A DNA stretch of 64,000 nt from Paludisphaera mucosa (GCF_029589435.1 NZ_JARRAG010000002.1:3844001-3908000), one strand, 5' to 3'. Counted from the first letter of the stretch, positions 33,830 through 42,433 are shown. Program-made: numbers and translations. Notes: generated by a model not told the origin, from the letters alone.

Positions 33830-34762
33830 TCAAGCTCGTCCCGGCGGCCGATGGATGGGCCGCGCGTAGAGGTCAGTATAGGCCTCGGTCCGGAGGTGCG
33901 AAAGCATGTGATGACCCCGGCGACGGCCCCGCTCGGCGCGAAGCGCGGCCAGGTCGATCGGCCCGACGACGATCTTCTCGCCGGGGCCCGGGTCGGCCTG
34001 GGACAGGATCCGGCCGTCGAAGTCGACGACCATGCTCCCGCCCGGCCACGAGAACGGCGGGTAGTTCGCCGCGCTCGCCCCCTGGTTGGCCGCCACGACG
34101 AACGCCATGTTCTCGACGGCCCGCGCCCGGTTGAACAGGGTCCACCAGTCCATCGGCGGCGTCGCGCCCCAGGGATCCATGTACGCGGAGACGCGGATCA
34201 ACACCTCGGCCCCGGCCAGCGCCAGCGCCCGGATCGCCTCGGGGAAGAGCCAGTCGTAGCAGATCGCCGCGCCCAGGCGGCCGATCTCGGTCTCGACGAC
34301 CGGGAACATCGGCTCGTCGTAGCCCGGCAGGTCGTGGGGGCTGGCGTGGACCTCCCACGGCAGCCAGGGGTTCACCTTGCGGTAGCGGCTCAAAAGCCCG
34401 TCGGGGCCGATGAGGCAGGTCGTGTTGAAGACGGCCCCGGGCCAGCGCGCGTCGACTTCCAGGAACGTCCCCGTCTGGATATAGACGTTCCGCTCGCGGG
34501 CCTTGGCGACGTAGCGGTCGGTGTGCTCGTTGGGGATCGGCACGGCGAGCTTGTCGCGCAGCTCCTCGACCGTCTCGTACATCGGCGCGGCGTGGGCGAA
34601 CTCGGGGAAGACCACGAGCCGGACGTCGAAGATGGGGGCGTAGCCCACGACCGCGTGGTCGATCATCCCCAGCAGGTGGTCGACCCGGCCGGCGATCTCT
34701 TCGCGCGAGCGGGGACGGGGCAGGTCGGTCTGGCAGGCGGCGGCGTAGTAGCGAGGCGTCAC
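33830..34762 (-). CDS. carbon-nitrogen hydrolase (nitrilase superfamily amidase)
   Basis: Catalytic triad of the nitrilase fold, counted from the chosen GTG: Glu54 (VVFPEFAH), Lys129 (RYRKVNPW) and Cys168 (AAICYDWLFPE). The 310-residue size suits an amidase or carbamoylase. The GTG at 34762 begins TPRYYAAACQTD, where family members normally start; the open frame runs further only across the neighbouring gene. The start lies 18 bp past the stop of the TPR gene, with no strong ribosome site, so coupled translation is likely. GASAANYPPFSWPGGSMVVD is the family's late block. The substrate is unknown; the link to the surrounding lipoproteins and TPR protein is by position. Confidence 0.9.
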   Translation of the reverse strand: MTPRYYAAACQTDLPRPRSREEIAGRVDHLLGMIDHAVVGYAPIFDVRLVVFPEFAHAAPMYETVEELRDKLAVPIPNEHTDRYVAKARERNVYIQTGTFLEVDARWPGAVFNTTCLIGPDGLLSRYRKVNPWLPWEVHASPHDLPGYDEPMFPVVETEIGRLGAAICYDWLFPEAIRALALAGAEVLIRVSAYMDPWGATPPMDWWTLFNRARAVENMAFVVAANQGASAANYPPFSWPGGSMVVDFDGRILSQADPGPGEKIVVGPIDLAALRAERGRRRGHHMLSHLRTEAYTDLYARPIHRPPGRA

Positions 34763-34779
34763 GTCGATGGCGTCCGGGC

Positions 34780-35688
34780 TCAGGGCGAAAGGGGCTGGGA
34801 CGAGTCCTTGCCGGGATCCGGCGCGGGCGGCTCGGTCTTGCGGAGGCGCGCGGCGTCGAGGAAGGCGGCGAGGGCGACGTCGGGCTTGCGCCGGGGCTCG
34901 TCGAGGCGGAGGAACACGTCGGCCGCCTTCGCCTCCCGGCGCGAGAGGAACCACTGGGCACCGAGGACCAGCCAGGCGTCGCGATCCTCGGGCTTGCGGT
35001 GCAGGTGCGCCTCCAGCTTGGCGACGTGCCGGGCGAAGTCGGCCGGCTCGGCGTAGAGCGACTGGACGTCCCTGGCGGTCACGATCCAGCCCGGCTGGGC
35101 GGTCTCGGCCTCGCGGAGCAGGTCGGCCGCCAGCGGATACTGCTCGCGGACGAGGGCGACCTGGGCCAGCCGCAATCGCGGGGCGGCCGAATACGGGTTC
35201 GCGTGGATCGCCTGCTGGTAGCGTTCCTCGGCCCGCTTGTAGTTGCCGATGCGGAACATGCGGTCGCCGAACGTCGTGAGTTGCTCGGCGCGTTCCCGGT
35301 CGGCCTTCTTGACCCGGATCGTCGCCCGGTCGAGCTTCACCGGGCGGATCAGGCCGGGAGGCGGGGCCGGGGCCGCCGGCCCCATCGAGGGCTGCGGAAC
35401 GTACACGGGGACTCCCGCGGGAATCGCGCCGAAGGGGACGTGGACCGTGGAGTAGACCCCCATGGGCGTCGCCTGGACGATCACGTAGGGCCGGTACCAG
35501 TTCCACCCCGACGAGACGGCGGCCGGGATCTGCGTGGGGTCGCCCTGCGAGCGGTGGCCCGAAGCGGCCGTCCCCGACGAGGACGCGCCGCCCGAAGACG
35601 ATGCGGACTGGCCGTGGGCGTCCGGGTTCCAGCCCGCGGCGATGATGGCTGCGGTGATCAACGCGCCGAGCCGATCGAGCCTCACCAT
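34780..35688 (-). CDS. exported TPR-repeat protein
   Basis: The 302-residue product from the ATG at 35688 has a hydrophobic N-terminus (VRLDRLGALITAAIIAAGW) consistent with export. A Ser/Gly-rich linker follows, then a Pro-rich region with short Tyr/Val motifs (YVIVQATPMGVYSTVHVPFG). TPR units occupy about residues 130-200 (ERAEQLTTFGDRMFRIGNYK, then AEERYQQAIHANPYSAAPRL), and another pair lies near 215-275. It leads the minus-strand run amidase - small lipoprotein - giant lipoprotein. A candidate promoter is at 35743-35771. It is probably a periplasmic or surface scaffold. Confidence 0.75.
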   Translation of the reverse strand: MVRLDRLGALITAAIIAAGWNPDAHGQSASSSGGASSSGTAASGHRSQGDPTQIPAAVSSGWNWYRPYVIVQATPMGVYSTVHVPFGAIPAGVPVYVPQPSMGPAAPAPPPGLIRPVKLDRATIRVKKADRERAEQLTTFGDRMFRIGNYKRAEERYQQAIHANPYSAAPRLRLAQVALVREQYPLAADLLREAETAQPGWIVTARDVQSLYAEPADFARHVAKLEAHLHRKPEDRDAWLVLGAQWFLSRREAKAADVFLRLDEPRRKPDVALAAFLDAARLRKTEPPAPDPGKDSSQPLSP

Positions 35689-35742
35689 GGCGTCGGGTCC
35701 TCCCTGTCGTCTGCTCACGTCTCGGAGATGGGCGGTCTCTGT

Positions 35743-35771
35743 ATTATCGCCGGGGCAGGCCGTCGAGGGAA
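35743..35771 (-). promoter_or_regulatory. candidate promoter of the TPR/amidase/lipoprotein run
   Basis: TTCCCT (35771-35766), 17-bp spacer, GATAAT (35748-35743), about 55 nt before the ATG at 35688. The -10 is good and the -35 weak. Confidence 0.4.
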
Positions 35772-35804
35772 CAGCGATCCTGCGCGAAGGCCGTCAACCT
35801 GACC

Positions 35805-38800
35805 TCAGTGGAGGCGTGCGGCCACGGGGCGTCGGCCCAGGTCGAAGACGCTCGGGTCGGCCCCGACGCTCAGCCGCGGCCGGCCGACGTGGTGATTGGG
35901 GTCGAGGAGGAGGTCCACCGCCTCGATCCTGCCGGGGCGGGGCCGGCCGATCAGGCGGACGCTCGGGGAAGTCGCCCCGGGGCGCGGGCCGGTGACGTCC
36001 ACGACGTGGTCGCGGCCCCAAAGATCGACCCACTGGGCGAAGACGTCGCGGGTCCGGTTCGGGAGCGGCGCTTCGCCCGCCGCGGCGAAACCGAAGACCT
36101 CGATGGCGTCGTTGTTCTGCCGCCAGAACGCCTGTCCCTGCGCGAAGCACTCGGGGTCGGCCCGGAAGAGGACGCTCTCGCGGGGCGTGCGGTCGGACAG
36201 GTCGACAAAGGCCGTGTTCTTGCTTGAGATGACCCACGGCCGGTCGGGGCCCGGCGACTCGCCCGGCCAGGCCGACATCCGGACGGCCGCGCGGGCCGTC
36301 GCGACGGTGCAGCGGTCCGTCGTCAGGTCGGCCGCGAAACGCGAGCGGGCCACCCGGGCCGGGATCAGCGTGAAGGCGTCCCCGCGCGCGGCGACGACAC
36401 ACTGGGAGAGGGCGACCCGGCCCAGGCCGATCTCGATGCGCAGGGCGTCGCCCGAGGTGGCCAGGACGCACTCGGTCAGCAGGCAGACCGGCCGATCCGC
36501 GACCCCCACGATCGGCGGGTCGGGCGGCGGCGAAGGTCGGGGCCGGGTCGTCGCCGCGCGGAACGAGATCAGGGTCGGCGGGGGCTGGTCGAGCGTCCGG
36601 GGCGCGATCAGCTCGCACCGGTGCATCGCCAGCGAGCCGTCGTCGACGCGGATCAGGGCGGGCGCTCGCGAAGGATCCTCCACGCGGAATCGCAGGCCCG
36701 CGAGCGACAGGCATCCCCCCTCCAGCGCGAGCAGGGCGTCGCCCTGAGCCGTGGCGACGGGCGTGAAGATCAAGGGGGCCTTCTCCGAGCCGGCGGGCCG
36801 GTCGTCCGACGTGTCGACGCGGTTCTCGACGCGTGGCCCGGCCTTCGCGGGGACGGCCTTCTCCACGACGATCTCGACCGTCGCCCCGGCGGGGAACCGG
36901 ACCGGCGTGAAGGGCCGGGAGCCCGACCCGGAGACCCGGACCCGCAGACGGCCGCCGGGCTCGCCGCCGTGATCCCGCAGGAACGCGCCGAGGTCGCCGT
37001 TCCAGGTCGAGGCCGCGTCGGCGTCGAACGTCAACTCGACGGCGCCCGCCGGGATCGGCCCGCCGGGGGGGGCGACCGTCGGTTCAAGGAGGGGGCGAAA
37101 GTCGAGCAGCGTCCGGGCCATCAGGAACGGCCGGGGCTGGGCGACGTGCGCGATCAGCTCTTCCCAGCCGGGGAGGAACGGCTTGAGGCCGGACGCCGTC
37201 ACGTCGGCGATCGCGGAGATCTCGGGCCATTCCAGGGGCTGTTCCCGCGAGGCCCCCAGGTCGCTGCTCCACGTGGAACAAAACGCGGCGAGGCTCCGCG
37301 ATCGGATCGTGTGCTCGGGCCCGCTGGAGAAATAGCCGTCCCAGCCGGCGAACAGGTTGTTCGCCCCCAGCCAGTCGAGCTGCTGGTCCAGGACCGCCTC
37401 GGCGACGTCGCTGGACGTCAGGCTGGAGATCCCCGGGCCGGCGAATCGGCCGAAGACGCAGTCGAAGGCGCGGATGCGGAGCCGTCGCGTCGCCGCGTCG
37501 GACTTCGGGCCGCCGTTCAGGTCGACGAGCGGGCCGCGGCAGCCCATCGCCGAGCCGAGGGCGAAGAATCGGTGCTCGGACTGCCGCTTCGCGTCGGGGG
37601 TCCGCACGATCGGCCCCTCGGCCGCCAGGATCGATCGCAAGGCGACCACCTCGACCGGCCCCCGATTCAGCTCGAACAGCGACGCGACGTCGCCGCGGAT
37701 CAGGCTGTCCTCGATCCGGATCCGCGACGGCCGCCCGGCGGCGTCGTCGGACCTCGCGAAGACGAAGGGCGAGCTCAGGGGGTTGACGATCGTGACCGTG
37801 CAGTTCCGCAGGGTCAACTGGAAGCCCGAGCCGTGGAAGAGGGCGCGCTGATTCATGCCCAACTCGCGGACGTTGACGACCAGGTCCAGCGAGTCGAGGA
37901 TCAGGCTGCGGCCGTCGAGCGTGAAGACGCCGGGCAGCGCCCGCACGGCGTCGATCCCCGGCGCCTCGATCCGCACGACGGCCCGGTATCCCGGCTGCGC
38001 GCGGATCAGCCGCGACTCGCCGGGGACGCGCAGGTCGTCGATCGGAAAGGGCCCCACGTCGGCCAGCTCGACCACCCCGCGCGGCACGTCGAGGCCCAGG
38101 CGGAGCGAGGCGACGGCCCCGGGCTCGCGACCGTCGGACGCCCGCCGGACGACCGTCTTCGGGCCGTCGACCGTCTGCGGGATCGGCTCCCGGGCCCAGG
38201 CCGGGAGGTACGCCGCGAGCACGCCCGAGGGATAGGCCTTCATCGGCCGCACCGGCTCGGAGGCGTCGACGGGCTCGGTCCAGGCCGGGGGCGAGCCCTC
38301 CTCGCGCCTCGGCGCCGGGGGCGGCGCGGGCTTCCGGGCGTGGCCCACATCCGGGGCGCCCCCGGCGGCGAATGGGACGGTCGTGGCTTGCTCCCCGCCC
38401 CTGATCTTCACGACGGCCGACGACGAGGGCTCGGGGAATCGCTCCGACGGATTGTTGTTGGGGAAGGGCCGGAGGATCAGGTCCATGCCGATGACTAGCA
38501 CGATGACGAGCCCGCCGATCAGGCAGCAGCGGACGATCCAGGCGTGCTCCGACACCGGCGCGGACCGCGGCCCCAGCGAGGCCGACTGCGGCAGCGCGGC
38601 CGGCGTGGGGGGGATCGCGACCAGGTTCGGGAGCGCCGACGGGCCGAAGCCGGGCGCACGCGCGCCGGCCGGGGCCGTCCCCACGATCTCGGGGGCGAGG
38701 GCGGCGAGGGAGATCTCCGGCAGCGACGAGTTGGGACGCAGCTCGGGGAGGTCGCGAACCGGGAAGGCGCCGCGATCCCGCGCGGGGCGGACGGCCGTCG

Positions 38801-39689
38801 TCTCCTCGTCGATCGGCACCAGGGCCACGCTCGACTCGTCGCCGTCGATCGCGCGCAGGGATCGGAGCAGCTCCGCGTAGCTGGGGAAGCGGTCCTCGGG
38901 CTTCTTGGCCAGCATCCGCAGGACGGCCGCCGCGAGGGCCGGGGGCAGGTCGGGCCGCAGCTCGCGGACGTCCGGCGGGGGCGTCCGCGCGTGCCTCGTC
39001 AGCTTCTCGGTGATGTCGCCGCCCGGGAACGGCGGCAGACCCGTCAGCAGGTAGTGGAAGGTGCAGCCCAGCGAGTAGATGTCGCTCTGGAAGCTCGTCG
39101 CGCGGCTGTCGCGGGCCTGTTCGGGGGCCATGTAGTCGACCGTGCCGACCGTCGTCCCCTCGCGCGTCACGCGCTCGTCCTCGGACTCGGGGCGGAGGGC
39201 CAGGCCCAGGTCGGTGATCTTGACCTCTCCCAGCGGCGTCCGCAGCAGGTTCGACGGCTTGACGTCGCGATGGATCACGCCCCGGGACGCGGCGTATTCC
39301 AGGCCCCGCACCACCTGCTCGACGAGGCCGACCGCCTCGGCGGCCGGCAGCGGCCCCTGATGCTGGACGTACTCGTGGAGGTCGCCCCCGTTGATGTATT
39401 CGAGCACCAGGTAATAACGGCCGTCGTCGCTCCCGCGGTCGTAGATCTGGACGATGTTGGGATGCTGGAGCGACTCGGCGCTGCGGGCCTCGGCGACGAA
39501 CCGCTTGAGGACCGTCGAGTTCCGCGCCATGGCGGTCGGCAAGACCTTGAGCGCGACCTCGTGGCCGGTCTCCAGGTGGACCGCGCGATAGACCGAGCTC
39601 ATCCCCCCCGTCCCCAGGGGGTGCAGGATCCCGTAGCTCCCGATCCGGAACCGGTAGGGATCGCCGTTGGTCGATTCGCTCTCGGCCAT
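35805..39689 (-). CDS. giant receptor-type serine/threonine protein kinase with beta-helix-like extracytoplasmic region
   Basis: About 1294 residues from the ATG at 39689; an adjacent ATG at 39692 is equally possible. The kinase domain (about 18-285) has GTGGMSSVY, Lys48 in VALKVL, HRDVKPSN, DLG in place of DFG, and APEQ. A disordered Pro/Ala linker precedes one membrane helix at about 386-408 (CLIGGLVIVLVIGMDLILRP). The outer ~850 residues contain many short strand-turn repeats with ladders such as IRIEDSLIRGD, LTLRNCTVTIVN, MHRCELIA and LTECVLATSGDALRIEIG, typical of a right-handed parallel beta-helix that might bind polysaccharide. It would sense extracellular glycan or surface signals and phosphorylate cytoplasmic targets. 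It is divergent from two tRNA-Arg genes and an ECF sigma gene. Confidence 0.85.
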   Translation of the reverse strand: MAESESTNGDPYRFRIGSYGILHPLGTGGMSSVYRAVHLETGHEVALKVLPTAMARNSTVLKRFVAEARSAESLQHPNIVQIYDRGSDDGRYYLVLEYINGGDLHEYVQHQGPLPAAEAVGLVEQVVRGLEYAASRGVIHRDVKPSNLLRTPLGEVKITDLGLALRPESEDERVTREGTTVGTVDYMAPEQARDSRATSFQSDIYSLGCTFHYLLTGLPPFPGGDITEKLTRHARTPPPDVRELRPDLPPALAAAVLRMLAKKPEDRFPSYAELLRSLRAIDGDESSVALVPIDEETTAVRPARDRGAFPVRDLPELRPNSSLPEISLAALAPEIVGTAPAGARAPGFGPSALPNLVAIPPTPAALPQSASLGPRSAPVSEHAWIVRCCLIGGLVIVLVIGMDLILRPFPNNNPSERFPEPSSSAVVKIRGGEQATTVPFAAGGAPDVGHARKPAPPPAPRREEGSPPAWTEPVDASEPVRPMKAYPSGVLAAYLPAWAREPIPQTVDGPKTVVRRASDGREPGAVASLRLGLDVPRGVVELADVGPFPIDDLRVPGESRLIRAQPGYRAVVRIEAPGIDAVRALPGVFTLDGRSLILDSLDLVVNVRELGMNQRALFHGSGFQLTLRNCTVTIVNPLSSPFVFARSDDAAGRPSRIRIEDSLIRGDVASLFELNRGPVEVVALRSILAAEGPIVRTPDAKRQSEHRFFALGSAMGCRGPLVDLNGGPKSDAATRRLRIRAFDCVFGRFAGPGISSLTSSDVAEAVLDQQLDWLGANNLFAGWDGYFSSGPEHTIRSRSLAAFCSTWSSDLGASREQPLEWPEISAIADVTASGLKPFLPGWEELIAHVAQPRPFLMARTLLDFRPLLEPTVAPPGGPIPAGAVELTFDADAASTWNGDLGAFLRDHGGEPGGRLRVRVSGSGSRPFTPVRFPAGATVEIVVEKAVPAKAGPRVENRVDTSDDRPAGSEKAPLIFTPVATAQGDALLALEGGCLSLAGLRFRVEDPSRAPALIRVDDGSLAMHRCELIAPRTLDQPPPTLISFRAATTRPRPSPPPDPPIVGVADRPVCLLTECVLATSGDALRIEIGLGRVALSQCVVAARGDAFTLIPARVARSRFAADLTTDRCTVATARAAVRMSAWPGESPGPDRPWVISSKNTAFVDLSDRTPRESVLFRADPECFAQGQAFWRQNNDAIEVFGFAAAGEAPLPNRTRDVFAQWVDLWGRDHVVDVTGPRPGATSPSVRLIGRPRPGRIEAVDLLLDPNHHVGRPRLSVGADPSVFDLGRRPVAARLH
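37265..37280. promoter_or_regulatory. parS-like palindrome inside the kinase gene
   Basis: The minus strand reads TGTTCCACGTGGAGCA, matching 14 of 16 positions of the Bacillus-type parS TGTTCCACGTGAAACA. It may be a ParB site or a chance product of Cys-Ser-Thr-Trp codons. See findings. Confidence 0.35.
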
Positions 39690-40014
39690 CATCCCTCTCG
39701 ACGTCCTCCGATCCAACCCGCATCGCGACGCCGGAACTGTCCACCCAGAGAATACGCATCAGCACCGCGTTCCAGCTCAACGCCGCGCGCCGATTCAGGG
39801 CGCGTGAATGCTTGGCGGAATCGGCGGATGGGGCGCGAGGTCGGGACGGCGGAGTCCTTTCCGAAGGGACTGCAAGGTCGGCGTCCGCTTTCGAAAAGGC
39901 GTTCTCCCCGCTTCATGATACGCCGACGTCGAGATTTCGGGACAGCGTCGGCTTCGCCGCGAGGGCCGATTGACAGGGGAGGGGATGGAGACGAGAATCA
40001 GACCGGAGCATCGA
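39690..40014. other. intergenic region upstream of kinase and tRNA-Arg
   Basis: No gene is supported in these 325 bp. It contains the tRNA-Arg promoter at its right end. A 75-codon minus frame overlaps the kinase start and has no ribosome site, so it was not annotated. Confidence 0.5.
39970..39998 (+). promoter_or_regulatory. promoter of tRNA-Arg(CCU)
   Basis: TTGACA (39970-39975), 17-bp spacer, GAGAAT (39993-39998), ending 16 nt before the tRNA 5' end. Confidence 0.65.
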
Positions 40015-40088
40015 GCGCTCGTAGCTCAGGTGGATAGAGCGGCGGTTTCCTAAACCGCAGGCCGCAGGTTCGAATCCTGCCGGGCGCA
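40015..40088 (+). tRNA. tRNA-Arg (anticodon CCU)
   Basis: 74 nt with acceptor GCGCTCG/CGGGCGC and discriminator A. The anticodon arm is GCGGT-TTCCTAA-ACCGC with anticodon CCT, reading AGG. The T arm has GGTTCGAATCC. CCA is not encoded. Confidence 0.95.
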
Positions 40089-40099
40089 TCCCTTCGCGG

Positions 40100-40140
40100 G
40101 ACGGGAGGAGCGTCGGCGCGAGGCCGATCCGCCTCCCGTC
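40100..40140 (+). repeat. inverted repeat between the two tRNA-Arg genes
   Basis: GACGGGAGG (40100-40108) pairs with CCTCCCGTC (40132-40140), a 9-bp stem with a 23-nt loop. It lacks a T-run, so it may be a processing hairpin between co-transcribed tRNAs rather than a terminator. Confidence 0.4.
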
Positions 40141-40163
40141 GTCGCGACTCGGCCTCCACCCAC

Positions 40164-40237
40164 GCGCCCGTAGCTCAGGCGGATAGAGCAACGGTTTTCT
40201 AAACCGTCGGTCGCAGGTTCGAGTCCTGCCGGGCGTG
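40164..40237 (+). tRNA. tRNA-Arg (anticodon UCU)
   Basis: 74 nt with acceptor GCGCCCG/CGGGCGT and discriminator G. The anticodon arm is ACGGT-TTTCTAA-ACCGT with anticodon TCT, reading AGA and AGG. The body closely resembles the neighbouring tRNA-Arg(CCU), suggesting a local duplication. Confidence 0.94.
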
Positions 40238-40342
40238 CTGACCTCGCCCCCCCTCCGCGAGGCGAGGCGACGCGACACCGACCGCGCGAGGCGGCCCCGG
40301 GGCGGGGACCCCGCCCGTTTTTCGGAACCCGGCCGCGTCCGC

Positions 40343-40371
40343 TTCGACCGGCGGCGCGGATAACGTACAAT
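40343..40371 (+). promoter_or_regulatory. promoter of the ECF sigma gene at 40487
   Basis: TTCGAC (40343-40348), 17-bp spacer, TACAAT (40366-40371). The start site would be near 40378, giving a leader of about 109 nt that contains the parS-like palindrome at 40410-40425. Confidence 0.6.
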
Positions 40372-40409
40372 GAGGGCTGGAGCGGGCCCGGGTCGCGGCC
40401 GGCGCGTCG

Positions 40410-40425
40410 GTTTCCACGTGGAACC
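40410..40425. promoter_or_regulatory. parS-like / palindromic element in ECF leader
   Basis: GTTTCCACGTGGAACC has a perfect 12-bp palindromic core TTCCACGTGGAA. It lies in non-coding leader DNA, so codon usage cannot explain it. It may be a ParB site or an operator. Confidence 0.4.
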
Positions 40426-40486
40426 CGCGGCCCGACGCGCGCCCGCCCCGGCAGCGACGGCCGCCCGGCCCCATGGGATGCTATCG

Positions 40487-41203
40487 ATGTCTACGCCAGA
40501 AGAACGGCTGACCGAGATCCAGACCAACTGGACGACCATCAGCAGCGCCCACGGGCCGGGCCCCAAGAGCCAGCAGGCGATGGGCGAGCTGGTCGGCCGC
40601 TACCACGACGCCCTGACGCGCTACATCCACCTGAAGGTCCGCGACCGCCACCTCGCGGACGAGGTGCTGCAGGAGTTCTGGACCAAGCTCCTGACCGGCA
40701 AGCTCGCCGGGGCCGACCGCACCAAGGGGCGGTTCCGCGACTACCTGCGGACCGTGCTGCATCGGCTCATCATCGACCATTTCCGGGTCCGCAAGCTCCA
40801 GCCCCTCCCGCCGGGCGACCTGCTCGACGCGTCGCTCCCCGACGAGGACTTCGACCGGGTCTGGCGCGAGGCCGTCCTCAACCGCGTCTGGTCGCGGCTG
40901 GAGACCTATCAGGCCACCACCTCCAAGAACCGCTACGCGACCGTCCTGCAGCTCCGCCGCGACAACCCCAAGGCGTCGATCGACGAGATCGCCGAGCGGC
41001 TCGCCGCGATCGTGGGCGCCCCGGTCACCCCCGAGGCCTTCCGCAAGAACCTCCAAAGGGCCCGGGCCAAATTCATCGAGCTGCTCGTGGTGGAGCTGAA
41101 AGAGACCATCCACCCCACCGACAACGCCGACGTCGAGGCCGAGATCAACGACCTCGGACTGGGCCGGCTCTACCGCCGCTACACCAGCACCGGCGAGGCC
41201 TGA
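40487..41203 (+). CDS. ECF-type RNA polymerase sigma factor
   Basis: The 238-residue product is read from the ATG at 40487; another ATG (40478) and a longer open frame exist. Region 2 is clear: GRYHDALTRYIHLKVRDRHL, ADEVLQEFWTKLLTGKL and FRDYLRTVLHRLIIDHFRVR. The region-4 part (SIDEIAERLAAIVGAPVTPE, AFRKNLQRARAKFIELLVVE) is recognisable but divergent, with a longer spacer than usual. No membrane segment follows, so unlike the other two fusion sigmas here it is soluble. It stands 0.8 kb from the divergent receptor kinase, and in planctomycetes such sigma factors are often paired with kinases, so functional pairing is plausible but unproven. Confidence 0.85.
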   Translation: MSTPEERLTEIQTNWTTISSAHGPGPKSQQAMGELVGRYHDALTRYIHLKVRDRHLADEVLQEFWTKLLTGKLAGADRTKGRFRDYLRTVLHRLIIDHFRVRKLQPLPPGDLLDASLPDEDFDRVWREAVLNRVWSRLETYQATTSKNRYATVLQLRRDNPKASIDEIAERLAAIVGAPVTPEAFRKNLQRARAKFIELLVVELKETIHPTDNADVEAEINDLGLGRLYRRYTSTGEA

Positions 41204-41305
41204 AACCCAGCTTCGTCAAGGGTTTGCAAGGACGAACGCGTTAAGGGATCGGTTTTCCCGGGTTTGCACGGATTTTCCTTTCAAGGGGAAAATTCCCGCG
41301 TCCCC

Positions 41306-41333
41306 TTGACCGCCCATCTTCCGCATGTACAGT
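41306..41333 (+). promoter_or_regulatory. promoter of csrA
   Basis: TTGACC (41306-41311), 16-bp spacer, TACAGT (41328-41333) in a locally AT-richer stretch. It gives a leader of about 109 nt. Confidence 0.65.
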
Positions 41334-41448
41334 TGTTATAAGGAAGGATCATGCTTGGGCTTACCACGCGGTCGTCCTTCTCATGGCGTTCTGGTCCTGA
41401 CATCGGATGGTTCGCGCTCCGCGCGATGGGCACCAGAGAGGAGCGGCG

Positions 41449-41652
41449 ATGCTGGTTCTCTCCCGCAAGAAGAACGAAACGATCATCATCAACGACAGCA
41501 TCACGGTGACGGTGATCGAGATCCGCGGCGACAAGGTGAGATTGGGGATCGACGCTCCCAAGGACATCACCGTCCACCGCCGCGAGGTCTACGAGGCGAT
41601 CCAGAATCAGGCCCGGTCGGAAGACCCGGGCACCCGGACGATCAACCCCTGA
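41449..41652 (+). CDS. csrA: carbon storage regulator CsrA
   Basis: A small dimeric RNA-binding protein that represses or stabilises mRNAs by binding GGA motifs in leaders. The ATG at 41449 follows AGGAGCGGCG and begins [20 protein letters not shown], the strongly conserved start. [11 protein letters not shown], then the basic [10 protein letters not shown], carries the RNA-binding Arg. The protein is 67 residues; a 9-residue polar tail ([10 protein letters not shown] region) follows the core. A clear promoter lies 115 bp upstream. The partner FliW and flagellar genes are not in the window. Confidence 0.96.
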   Translation: MLVLSRKKNETIIINDSITVTVIEIRGDKVRLGIDAPKDITVHRREVYEAIQNQARSEDPGTRTINP

Positions 41653-41702
41653 CCTGATCCGACCGACGCGAAGACCGCACCAGGAATCCTCCTGCTCGAC
41701 GA

Positions 41703-42266
41703 TCAGGCCGGCTCGACCCGAGATCGCAACAGCTTCACGAATTCGCGCATCCAGGGCGCATTGTCGTTCCACGCGCGAGACGTCACGAGGTTGTCGCTGA
41801 CGACCACCTCCCGGTCCACGAACTCGCCCTGCGCCGCCCGGACGTCCGGGGCGCATTGGGGATAGCAGGTCAAGACGCGTCCCTTGAGCAGTCCGGCCGC
41901 GGCCAGGATCAGGGGCCCGTGGCAGGTGACCGCGAGCGGCTTGCCGCTCTCCAGGAAATGACGGGCGATCTCCAGGACCTTGGGGATGTTCCGGAGATAC
42001 TCCGGTGCGCGTCCTCCGGGGATCACCAGGGCGTCGTAGCGTTCCGCGGCGACGTCGGCGATCGCCAGGTCGGCGTCGAGTCGATAGCCGGCCTTCTCGG
42101 TGTACGTGTCGAACCCGGGCTCGAAGTCGTGGACCACGGTCTGGATCTGCCGCTTCTCGGGAGCGGCCAGGTCGACGGTCCACCCTTCCTCTTCCAGGCG
42201 ATACTTGGGGTAGAGGATCTCGAGGGCTTCGCCCGCGTCCCCGGCGATCATCAGGATCCTAGGCAT
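41703..42266 (-). CDS. DJ-1/PfpI family protein
   Basis: A 187-residue class-I glutamine-amidotransferase-like fold. The nucleophile Cys115 with His116 is in LAVTCHGPLI, the elbow typical of PfpI-type proteins. LVIPGGRAPEYLR is the conserved loop with the PGG motif, and SRAWNDNAPWMREF is a late family block. Members act as deglycases, peptidases or stress-response chaperones; which applies here cannot be told. It faces csrA tail to tail, and its promoter (42311-42339) lies directly upstream. Confidence 0.9.
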   Translation of the reverse strand: MPRILMIAGDAGEALEILYPKYRLEEEGWTVDLAAPEKRQIQTVVHDFEPGFDTYTEKAGYRLDADLAIADVAAERYDALVIPGGRAPEYLRNIPKVLEIARHFLESGKPLAVTCHGPLILAAAGLLKGRVLTCYPQCAPDVRAAQGEFVDREVVVSDNLVTSRAWNDNAPWMREFVKLLRSRVEPA

Positions 42267-42310
42267 CGCAATCCGCTCCGGGTCCTCCCGCGTCCGCGGG
42301 CTTTCGTGCC

Positions 42311-42339
42311 AACCTACAGGGCGGGGGCCCGCGATTCAA
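42311..42339 (-). promoter_or_regulatory. promoter of the DJ-1/PfpI gene
   Basis: TTGAAT (42339-42334), 17-bp spacer, TAGGTT (42316-42311), about 45 nt before the ATG at 42266. Confidence 0.6.
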
Positions 42340-42433
42340 TCCCGTCGCGACCGATCGGAAATCCGCAGCAAACGTCGTACCCGCGGATGCGGCTCGGGCC
42401 TGGGTGAAAGTCGGCGGGCGTGGGCTCTTCGAC

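Noticed and set aside
39689-39916. A 75-codon minus frame upstream of the kinase
   Set aside because: It overlaps the kinase start in another frame and has no family features.
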